64,000 nt of DNA from contig CM066925.1 in the NCBI GenBank assembly GCA_033964015.1, positions 6,713,998 to 6,777,997 of the forward strand, in the 5' to 3' direction. This DNA is from Scolanthus callimorphus. Taxonomy: Eukaryota > Cnidaria > Anthozoa > Actiniaria > Edwardsiidae. Positions 55,389 to 64,000 of the stretch are shown here, piece after piece. The notes beneath the pieces were generated by a model. That model made no database searches and was not told the origin of the DNA. It worked only from the letters and a program-made list of their open reading frames with translations. The position numbers were made by a program, and so were the translations under genes. The stretch's first letter is position 1; every line of letters starts with the position of its first letter.

Positions 55389-57618
55389 ATGGAAATCCTC
55401 AGAGAAGAGCTCCAGAACTCGCTTAAATGTCCCATGTGTTCCGAAATCCCATCAGAGCTGAAATTACTGGAGTGTTTTCATGCTTTGTGCGAGAACTGCT
55501 TGACACAAAACGCCAGACCCGACGAAAGCGAAACTCAGTTGTGCTGTCCATTGTGCAAGACGAGCACTGTGCTTCCCACAACCGGCGATGTTACGTCTCT
55601 ACCCACAAGCGAAGTACACTTGAATATGAAACAGGTTTTAAATCTCACAGGAGAGACAGGTTCTGGTCGTCCAGCTTGTTCTTCTTGCAAGAAAGAAGGC
55701 AAAGAAACCCCTTCAAATCATTATTGTTGTGATTGCCCTCGCTATCTCTGTCAGGATTGCTTCAAAGGACATCAGATGTTTTGTGAAGGGCACAAAGTGC
55801 TCCATCTGCGAGAGCTTACCGACCAAGATATGGCCTTCGTATTTTTAAGGCCGTCATTCTGCAGCCACAACAGGCATACACATGAAATCTTAAAGTATTT
55901 TTGCAGCAATTGCCGAAATTGTTTGTGTGAAAAATGCCTAAAGGAACACCAAACAGGACATGATATTTTGGACTTGGAAAATACAGCCGCAGGTCAACAA
56001 GATATTTTGCGTGAAAAACTCGGACTTCTCGATACCAAAGCTGCAGCAGAGCACGAGAAATTGAACACCATAAGGGATAAGATATCTGAGATAAAAGGAA
56101 AGCAGAGGAAATTAAATCTCAGGTAATTAAAGCCGCTAAGGAACTCGCTCATTTTATTGAAGAAAATAAAGGAAACTTGCTCAGACAGATTGACGAAGAG
56201 GTCAGAAATGCGCTCAGTCGAGACGAAGAAGAGCAACGCTTATTGGATCAAATTCAAGCAGCAAGAGATCACATAACAAAATGACTAAATATGCTACTTC
56301 CTGTCACGTAGTGCAATCCAAGATTTCCGTTGAAGAACGACTTGAAAGGATGCTAGAAATGCAGGTAGAGCTCAGTGATCTGGAACGTCATATGGAATTT
56401 ATTCCTAACAATGATCTGTATAAAATACAAGAGTTCGGGCTCGGATATATTCGTGCAGTAAGACCAGTAGATGCGACTAAATGTTTTGTTAAAATTGAAT
56501 CCGACGTCGAAGCATTGCAAGCTTTGAATAAAATCTGTCTCAGTGTCCATTTTAGAGATTCCTCTGGAGGAAGTGTTGGGAATTTCCAGGGACCAATAAT
56601 GTTGAAGTCCGCATTGATCCGAGAACGGAAATTAAAGATTTGAAAGTATCAGAAAACCAAGAAGATAAGTGTAATGTCCAGTTTACCCCCAAGACTTCAG
56701 ACATTTTACCATCAGTGTGATGGTGAATGGTCATCACGTGTCGAACAGCCCGATGGGTTTTGATGTAAAACCACAGGAACTGAAGGTTATTGGGTTGTTT
56801 GCCATGACAGGAATGGCCAAACCGATGACAGAGCCATATGACATTGCAGTAAATAAATCTAACACGAAGATCGCTATTACAGATCGGTCATCCAACTGTG
56901 TGCATATCTTTAATATAGAGGGTGTACTGCTCAAGACAATTCGTGTCACGAGGCAGCCAAAAATGAGATGCCCTCATGGGGTCTCGTTTCTGAATGAAGA
57001 CGATATTGTTGTTTCTGTTGAAGATAACAATAGAATTGTCATTTTTAAGACAAGTACTGGCAAAGTTCTGAATGTTTTGGTGGAGAAGGTAATAGTCCTG
57101 GAGAGTTCAGTTGGCCATGTGGGGTTCATGTTGATGAGAGTGGACGTATCATGGTGTGTGACTGGTATAACAGGCGTGTACAGGTTTTCACAGGAAGAGG
57201 GGAACACCTGTTTGAGATTAAACAGCAATTCCTGCAGCATGGGGGTTTTTGCGTGCCACTCAGTGTAACATCTCATGGGGATCTTGTTCTGGTGTCTGAC
57301 TATAACAACAATGTCGTGCATGTGCTACAACTACATGGGAGCTCATCATCAGTGACAAGACACAGTACAATAGGAGAACCAGGTCGTGCTGATGGTGAGC
57401 TGAGTCAACCTTGTGGTCTAGCGGTCGACAGAGATGGTAACCTCTTGGTTTGTGATGAAGCAAATCACCGCATTCAAAAGTTCACGCTGGATGGCTCTGG
57501 TAAGCTGGTTGGTAAATCATCTGGTATCACTAGCAGACCCATGCATTTAGCGATATTGGCAGATGGTCGTATTCTAGTTACGTGCTGGGATAGTAATCAA
57601 GTACTGATTGTTGGGTGA
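55389..57618 (+). pseudogene. TRIM-NHL copy B, frame broken by five single-base deletions
   Basis: Same start and stop as copy A and the same domain order. Relative to A, one base is missing near 56093 (A-run, coiled coil), 56281 (C), 56581 (A, filamin domain), 56700 (G) and 57071 (A, NHL blade 2-3 link). In addition an in-frame 3-bp deletion lies near 56790. As written only the RING, both B-boxes and part of the coiled coil (245 codons) are translated. Outside the NHL region only about six residues differ from A (D2E, F18S, H40Q, I151V, E395G, I446M) against about eleven silent changes. In the NHL region about 46 residues differ against about six silent changes. It is either a recent pseudogene or a functional gene with consensus errors, since all five breaks are 1-bp losses, mostly in short base runs. 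Confidence 0.9.
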
Positions 57619-57772
57619 AAATACTCTAGTGTGTCTACGTTTACTGCACTATATAGTCCTGAGTCACTGTCACTCCAGAGCTCATACCCAGAGGCTCTGA
57701 TAACAGTAACTGTATACGTGATATTGGTGATAATGTAAATACGATAATCTCTGGGACGATTAGTGAGCTATT

Positions 57773-57975
57773 AGGCTTGGTGCACACTTGCGACATAACG
57801 ACAAAAGAAAGTTCAAGCGATCAAAATTTAGCGGTTTCAAAAAGTTGAAGTCCACAAAAAAATAACGTAAGTATTGCTTTGGTGAAGTAATCTAATGATT
57901 TTTTTTCAGTTATTTTCCCATGCTTTTTTCGTTGCAACATAACGTCCATATTTCGTTATGGGGCTAGTGTGCACC
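57773..57975. repeat. Palindromic element in 3' flank, copy B
   Basis: Paralogue of 47729-47937: GGCTTGGTGCACACTTGCGA at the left and GGCTAGTGTGCACCGGCTTT at the right. Confidence 0.75.
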
Positions 57976-58019
57976 GGCTTTAGTGTTGAACTCATGTTGA
58001 CTCTTACGTCATAAGTGAT

Positions 58020-58701
58020 TGGTGAGTAACAAACTGCACCAAAAATGCCCTGCAGTGATAGGTCTGGCGGGCAGTCACTATGTTCGAAAGAAGAGCAAGC
58101 GTCAGTTCGACGTTACAGGCATAAAAATTCGTCATTTGGGCCGCGCTTCTCGCAAATGAATAAATAATTTCGGCGCGCAATAGACCTCCTCGCCTTGGCG
58201 TAATGTTTTCCCATTTCAGATCACGTGGCATTCATTTGAATAATCTTTCTTTGCCTGGGCTTCTTCCATATTCATATATCCTACGGTGCGTAGCAGAAAG
58301 ACAAAGAAAGAATACTCATGGGAATGCCACGTGACCTGAAATGGGCAAAACAAACGGCAAGCCGAGGAGGTCTATTGCGCGCATGAATAATAAACCTATA
58401 CAGGATTTGTTAACTATACACAAAAAACAACGGAATGTTCATCTACACTTTCTCTAAGGTTTGATGAAATGCGTTTATCAAAATTCGGGCGCGCTTCACG
58501 CACAGCGAAAGAAAAATGCGATCCCCTCTATCTGTAAATTGCCTTCTACTAGGTCAAATAGGGGTCGGGGGGATCACGAAAACGTTTAACTGCTCTGAGG
58601 GGAATCACGTTAATCATTGTACTTGACCTTGTTTTACCCAAAATCCTACCCCCCCCCCCCCCCCCCCCCCCCCCCTCAAGCGATAAATAATGACCGGTCC
58701 C
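58020..58701 (+). repeat. GGGACCGGTC family element, interior and right end
   Basis: Interior as in 48240-48590, then a 27-C tract (58649-58675), CGATAAATAATGACCGGTCC and C|TTA. The left end is missing. It is interrupted by the palindromic element at 58188-58377. Confidence 0.75.
58188..58377. repeat. 190-bp palindromic insertion with empty site in copy A
   Basis: Arms begin CAATAGACCTCCTCG and end CGAGGAGGTCTATTG, and include TTTCAGATCACGTGGCATTC. Copy A reads CGCAATTGCGCG at the same place (about 48465-48478), so this element inserted after the A/B duplication. Confidence 0.85.
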
Positions 58702-58807
58702 TTACAATCGTGTATAAAGTGTAATTCAAATCAGCAATAAAAGGGGGAAATCCAACTCCTGCGACAATATCTGACATAAAAAGCCGTTAATAAGCAATTA
58801 CTGGCTG

Positions 58808-58922
58808 AGGTTTTTGTGATTTCCAGAATAAACAATGTTGAGACAGGTAGAATCAGGCGAGGCCGTAAGGCCGAGCTTTATTCCACTTGGCGAGACATTG
58901 TTTATTCTGGAAATCATAAAAA
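58808..58922. repeat. Palindromic element
   Basis: TGATTTCCAGAATAAACAATG at the left and CATTGTTTATTCTGGAAATCA at the right; the centre contains GAGGCCGTAAGGCCGAG. Confidence 0.8.
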
Positions 58923-59082
58923 ACGAATTCAATAATTGTTTTTATTATACATTGATTCAGTAAAAATACTTTTTTTCTGTCAAGCAATTTCTTTTGCACA
59001 AGCGCCTTGTTAAATAAGGAAAACATTCAAGTGCTCTAGTCCAATGACGCATTGCGCGCTTTGGATAAAGAATCAGCTAGCT

Positions 59083-59320
59083 GATTCTTCAAGAATCAGC
59101 ATGCTGATTCCTGGAGACCCTCAAAGTGCGTGATTCCCAAGTAAAGCGCGCGCTTTTAGCCAATCGGAATCGAGATAGTGAGTACAATGTATAATAAGAG
59201 AAATTATTATACATTGTACTCCCTATCTCGATTCTGATTGGCTAAGAACGCACAATTTACTTTGGGAATCACTCACTTTGAGGGTCTTCAAGAATCAACA
59301 TGCTGAATCTTGAAGAATCA
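59083..59320. repeat. Large palindrome, arms of about 115 bp
   Basis: Two inverted arms meet near 59200 (TGTATAATAAGAGAAATTATTATACA at the centre region), each with GATTGGCT/AGCCAATC, ATCTCGATT and GGGTCTTCAAGAATCA-type sequence. Copy A keeps one arm only. Confidence 0.85.
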
Positions 59321-59368
59321 AGAATTCTTGAGCATCATGGGCCTAGGGCGAGTAGATTCGATTTTCTT

Positions 59369-60064
59369 AGGGACGGACCATTTGATACTTGATGGGGAGG
59401 GTGGCTGATTCCCCCAAAAAATATCAAGCAAGCCTCTGACCTAGAAAAAAAAAATATCGCGCAAGCAAAGCTGGTGGCGTAAAAAAATCGAGCAAGCTCA
59501 TTCCAAAACTCTCGTCATTACTGTTTTTTTAGGGAACCGATGTCTTTTTAAACAGTGTTTTTTTTTTTGCTCGGTTCGCGCGAACAGCAATAAATAACTG
59601 TACTTACTTTCAACTCATACATCCAAAATTGTAGCAGCTTCGCGCGCATAAAAAGCGGATGCTGTGGTGTGGTGTCTCCCAGAAATAGGAATTTCATTCA
59701 CCTCTTGTTTGATTTTCAAAATCGCGTCGCGCTTCTCGCGCACCGAGAAACATAAAACAAACTACTCAGTTGGGCAGCCCTGTTCGTAAATTCGTGGACC
59801 CGCCACTGCCTGAGTCATCTTGAATAGCAAACGGCCTTAGTTGGAGATCTACCGACCAGTGCAGATTTTTAACAAATTCCAAACACAAGGCCGCTGTACT
59901 GATACACTAAGAGCACTTTAGTAGAATCCTGATCCAAACATCTTCATAGTAGTGAAAATCCGAATCCGGTGTCCAAAACCCGAACTGATCTGGATCCTGT
60001 AAGCATATCCTATAAGAATACCAGTTTTAACGGCGAAATAGTTGAAGTGGTGATATCTCAAACC

Positions 60065-60095
<31 letters not shown>

Positions 60096-60199
60096 AAAAA
60101 AAAAAAAAAATTTCGAGCACCATGCAAGACTGGACGCGAAAAAAATATCGACCCAAAAACATTACACTCCCCTCATCAAATATCAAATGGACCGTCCCT
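59369..60199. repeat. 831-bp TIR element, GGGACGGACC family, copy B
   Basis: Same ends and interior as 49081-49948, TTA-type flanks. Contains a tract of 23 C followed by 25 A (60063-60110), absent from copy A. Confidence 0.85.
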
Positions 60200-60852
60200 T
60201 ATGTGCCAACTTTTGCGGCGAAAAGCAAAAGATGGCTTCTCGCTTGGCATCTTCAAACGAGGAAAAATAATGCTCAATTAAAACCTTCACCCCCCTGTTA
60301 CAAGAAAACAAAGTTTCGAAAAACGTGAAGAAGACAGCAAGAGAGATTCTCTTGAATTTCCACCCTAAAAATACCTTTCAAAAATTATTTCCACCCTAAA
60401 AATACTCTTCGGTCCTAAAATACGTTCTTCAGCGCGCCATTTTAAATAAAAGAAAACCCTTAACTTACCGGTTTTTTTCAGAATACCGTTTTTCACTTAA
60501 TGCATATCGACCGTCATGCAACGCGACCGTGTTAAACAAACCGAAATATGCAAGGCGTCCCTCGCTTTGCCCTGTTCTGTTGCGCGCAAACTTGAATAAC
60601 GTTCATGAATGATAGCATGTCGTGCCAAGAAAATGACGAACTTCAAACGATCACAAAGTGGCTCCCGAAGTATCTTCGTAGCATACGAAAATCAATAATA
60701 ATATCACTGCCATTTTAAATATATAAAAAAAAAACCTTAAAAATACCGGGTTTTCTTGAGCATAACGTTTTCGTTTAAAAAAACCCTAAAAATAGGACGG
60801 TCACGCCTACAATCCGAATTAGAGGGAGTAACCCCACCCCCCTTCCATATGC

Positions 60853-62360
60853 ATCAATGCATACGTACCATCCACTCCTCACCTCCCCTCTCCTCCCCTC
60901 CCCTTCCCTTCCACACTCATACGTACCACTGGACACTGTCTAGCCGGGGGGCTGTGGTCTTGTTGATGGTAAATTTATCCTCACTTGGTTCTTGCCGATA
61001 TTATGGAGTACTGAAATGTACTGAAATGTAGTCCATTTGAGCTTAATTTGAAACTAAAATGTTTTTTCTATCAGACTTTAAATGTTTACACATTTGCTAT
61101 TACCGAGAAGCGAACAGTAAACTTATAGGCCTACGGCAAACGCCGTGCCAGAGTCGCGCGCCGTTCCAACACAAAACAATAGAAAGTTCTTGGTTATAAA
61201 GTATAATGAAGTGGCATCCTTTGAAAAAGGAAAGACTCGACAGAAGAAGAGCGACTGAAGTTCTAGTAAACTAGTAAACCTGTTTAGCGTGTAGAACGCG
61301 CTATACATGCGGCGATTGATTAACATAAATAACTGTAATGGCTCGACCTCCATTTAAGAGTACAAAGCAGCTAATTGGTGACTGAATATCACGTATACGT
61401 ACCTAAATCACTGGCAAACATTCTATAGGGAGCTAATAGTGTTTCTAGCAGTAAATGGTAGCGCAGTTTTGTCCTTGTTTCCGATTGTTTCTTGGCCAAG
61501 AGAATCGAGCACATGGCCGCCATTTCTATTTCAGGTTGAAGCAAATAATTTGCATTTTAAATTTCGCGTGATTAGCTCCAGTCTCGCGTGCAGCCTTTCC
61601 TGGCCTCCTTTGTATCGGTCACGCAACGCGGGAGACTGTATGAGTTCAAGACTGTAAGTATTATGAGGAAATCCATTAAGTCCCCGCGTCCACACTATAT
61701 ACACCGTTTTCAAACGAAAGCGGATACTTTTTGCTCCGTGTTCCGAAAGATTTGCGTCCACACTTATCGTTTTCGTATTGTTGTCCACACTACAACGCGT
61801 ATCATATCCTCGTCCCCAGGCTACTCGGCGCGCCTGCTATGCTTTGCCCGGCTATGACGTCATTGGCTTTTGCTGCCCGCCCGAGAGCTTGAAGAGTGGC
61901 CGCCATATTGAATGCACGAGCTGACAGCAAAGAGTAGCATGGGGACGAGGCTACGCGTATCCGTACGGAAACGCTCTTATGCATTCAGTGGGCATGCGCA
62001 AACAAACTCAACGCATGCGCATTTCGATCTGTCGGCCTGACGTCACCACAGCAAACCCGACCAATTTTCAACATCGAATTTCTTATGATCAAGCTAGTGT
62101 AACGGAGCGTCCTGGAGCGGAGTGGATAGCTTTTCACAGGTTAACTCGGTGCTGTAGGGAAGGCCATTTGTTATTTGTGATAAAATGATGTAAATTATTT
62201 TACTGCTTTTAAACTGCTTTTGTGAGTCGTGCAAGTAATATAATTTGTTTGCCTGTTCCGCTCCAATGCAAATTTAGCATTTACTTGACTTGAGGAAGAA
62301 ACAAATTGGACCATACTTCCAGACAAAGAGCTGAAGCGTCGTATGGCGACCGTACGGTTC
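60853..62360. other. Insertion present only in copy B
   Basis: Copy A passes directly from CCCCCCTTCCATACGCATAC to GCCCATGCCAGAGATTTCGG; copy B has ~1.5 kb between. It holds a CCTCCCCTCTCCTCCCC run (60880-60910), unrecognised plain sequence, and the nested elements at 61681-61980. No gene seen. Confidence 0.65.
61681..61980. repeat. GTCCACACT element with a nested CTCGTCCCC element
   Basis: The outer part has GCGTCCACACT repeats and closes with GCGTATCCGTACGGAAACG. The inner part (61808-61950) has inverted ends CCTCGTCCCCAGGCTACTC / GAGTAGCATGGGGACGAGG; ACGCGTAT occurs on both outer sides of it. Confidence 0.7.
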
Positions 62361-62387
62361 TTATGCCCACGCCAGAGATTTCGGCCC

Positions 62388-63025
62388 TGACAGTCGTTAT
62401 CCTGGTGTTGAAATGCTCAGTAGCTAGATACCTATGGGTGAGAGAACGCCCGGCCACCAGACCATATAAGGACGCCCCTTGTACCGTTAGTGAACAATCA
62501 ACTAATTAATAATGCATCACCAACGTATTTATAGGTCTGAAGAGTGTGTTAGAGATCCATGTGGGACCCGCTGTTGGTTGTCTTTTTAACTAGTAGTAGC
62601 TTATCTCACGATAATGCAGAAATATTTTTCTCAGTTGCCGTTTAGCATGTTTATCACTCATATTCCAATAGTAGGCATTACATTGACACGGAAATGAGTT
62701 TCTTTTTGAGTTGTCTGTTTGCGCATGCGCACATACGTCATCTTGTACCTCCATCACAGCATGAGAAAGTCAGCATGACCAAGAGGCTCTGGGAACGAGA
62801 TTGGACCCTTCGGTTGTCTGGCCCAAAGCAGCATTTACTTTTTCCTTTAATGTCGTTCTCCATTTGTCCGAAACACTCCTCTATCCATGGACGACGCCTT
62901 ACGTAGATCGATAGAGAGGTGGGCAAGTAGAGGTCTAAATAGTGAAACTAAACAAGGGCAACAATCTTTATGCAAAGCCTCCGTAGTCTAATGGATATGA
63001 CGTCGGCCTCCTAAGCCCGGAGGTG
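62388..63025 (+). repeat. tRNA-leader segment of copy B
   Basis: Colinear with 50766-51433 and with 1-1117; ends in the tRNA remnant. Confidence 0.9.
62977..63025 (+). pseudogene. tRNA-Arg (CCT) remnant lacking the T arm
   Basis: 49 nt: the 5' acceptor strand, D arm, anticodon stem start and loop CTCCTAA are intact, then a clean 24-bp deletion removes the last two bases of the anticodon stem, the variable region and the whole T arm (including the B box), joining AAGCC to CGGAGGTG. It cannot be transcribed or folded as a normal tRNA. Confidence 0.95.
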
Positions 63026-63228
63026 CGATTTCACGATTTTGTTTTTTTTATTCGAACGGTTTCAAACGGGAATTCAAATCATGGTCGTTACCGAAGCTGA
63101 TAATAATAATATACGTTTTTTATATAGCGCTATGCCTATAGCTCATAGCGCTTTACAGTTTAAAATTAACATAATATTAAGGAATTGTAGGACTGAATTG
63201 TAAGCTGACAGGGGTCGTTCAAAGTTAG

Positions 63229-63328
63229 AGTTAATTACCGAGTTTCGAGGCAATAACCCCAATACATCCCGAGGGCCGTAGGCCCGAGGGATGTATTGGG
63301 GTTATTGCCGAGAATCGAGGTAATTAAC
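63229..63328. repeat. Near-perfect 100-bp palindrome
   Basis: GTTAATTACCGAG...GAGGCAATAACCCCAATA on the left is matched in inverse on the right, meeting at GGGCCGTAGGCCC. It may be a fold-back element; it is absent from copies 1 and A at this place. Confidence 0.85.
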
Positions 63329-63329
63329 G

Positions 63330-64000
63330 GACTTAGTTTACAGTTGACAAGGTTTTCAGAAAACAGGAACAAATGAAATGCATTCTTCTCATTGAATTGA
63401 ACAGTTTTGAAAAGGAGTACAGTTTACAATTGAAAAAGATAGCGGATTCCAATAGGAACTATTGTTAGTTATTTAGCTGCTTTCATAGAAGTGCGTTCCC
63501 CAGAGAAACTTATTGCAATTAATTTTTACCATGCACAATAAAGTTGTGATGCTGAAGAAAATGAATGACAACTTTTATTCAACCATGATTGACAAGGGTT
63601 TCCAAACACGAATTACGTCTTTTGTTTTCGTACAACAGCCAGTCCAATCAATCAAGCGGCCTTTTGTAAAAGCGCGACTCATTAAAGCGCTGTTATTTTG
63701 GTCGGTACGTAGCTGCTTAAAGCTCCTCTCTGGTTGGATAATACAACAATACCCTATACCTCAACACAAAGAACGAGGCTAATAGACTAGAGACAAAAGA
63801 ACTCCTTTGTAGAACGAAAATAATAGAGACAAAAGCAACTACGTCCTTACTGGTTATTTTCATTTGTACCACGCCCTGACAGCTACAGCTAATACAGATC
63901 AATTTGCATAACGTTGTGTCTAGCAAAACGGATGGAACTGATTCAAGATGGAGAAACTGAAGGCAAGTTTCAGGTATTTTGCGCTCGTTGGTTGCTCTCT
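63330..64000. other. Window end, no gene recognised
   Basis: Two short similar runs AGAACGAGGCTAATAGACTAG / AGAACGAAAATAATAGAGAC near 63770-63830. No domain in the small ORFs. Confidence 0.4.

Larger units (their letters stand above)
55150..63200 (+). repeat. Segmental duplication unit, copy B
   Basis: Colinear with copy A. Differences: five 1-bp and one 3-bp deletion in the TRIM-NHL gene, an extra palindromic element at 58188-58377 for which copy A shows the empty site, a full palindrome at 59083-59320, a ~1.5-kb insertion at about 60853-62360, and a 24-bp deletion in the tRNA. Confidence 0.9.

Noticed and set aside
1..64000. 5S rRNA, spliceosomal snRNA or histone gene cluster
   Set aside because: I looked for their typical sequences, especially in the 674-bp array, and found none.

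Overview
The window reads as nuclear DNA of an early-branching animal. An anthozoan (coral or sea anemone) is my best guess, from the intronless TRIM-NHL gene, the GT-AG introns and the very high density of small palindromic and TIR elements; this is an inference, not something the sequence proves. It is mostly non-coding: only one intact multi-domain gene, one partial multi-exon gene, one broken gene copy, three tRNA genes and one tRNA remnant can be supported.

Layout. (1) 1-18 kb: two tRNA-Arg(CCT) genes, then the first four coding exons of an SLC22-type transporter on the minus strand (17987 down to 1807; later exons lie left of the window). Its 12.5-kb third intron is filled with nested elements, including a candidate 5.9-kb TIR element at 7817-13725. 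(2) 18-26.7 kb: no convincing gene; several TIR/palindromic elements and a 185-bp tandem array. (3) 26.75-43.4 kb: a candidate ~16.6-kb element with ~49-bp terminal inverted repeats and mirrored subterminal blocks, holding 66-bp, 48-bp, 674-bp and 43/44-bp tandem arrays and no recognisable gene. (4) 43.4-64 kb: a segmental duplication. Copy A (about 45.1-52.7 kb) carries an intact 745-codon TRIM-NHL gene, tRNA-Arg(CCT) and a broken SLC22 exon pair. Copy B (about 55.15-63.3 kb) carries a TRIM-NHL copy with five single-base deletions and a tRNA-Arg remnant lacking its T arm. The left edge of the window (1-2.07 kb) is a third copy of the tRNA/SLC22 part of the same unit.

Main points of interest. 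The two TRIM-NHL copies are nearly identical from RING to filamin domain, but their NHL propellers differ at roughly 46 codons against about 6 silent changes (hand count). The residue before the proline of the x-P-x-G turn differs in all six blades. This looks like diversification of a ligand-binding face on a constant ubiquitin-ligase chassis. The second is the satellite-filled 16.6-kb inverted-terminal structure. All counts and alignments were done by eye.
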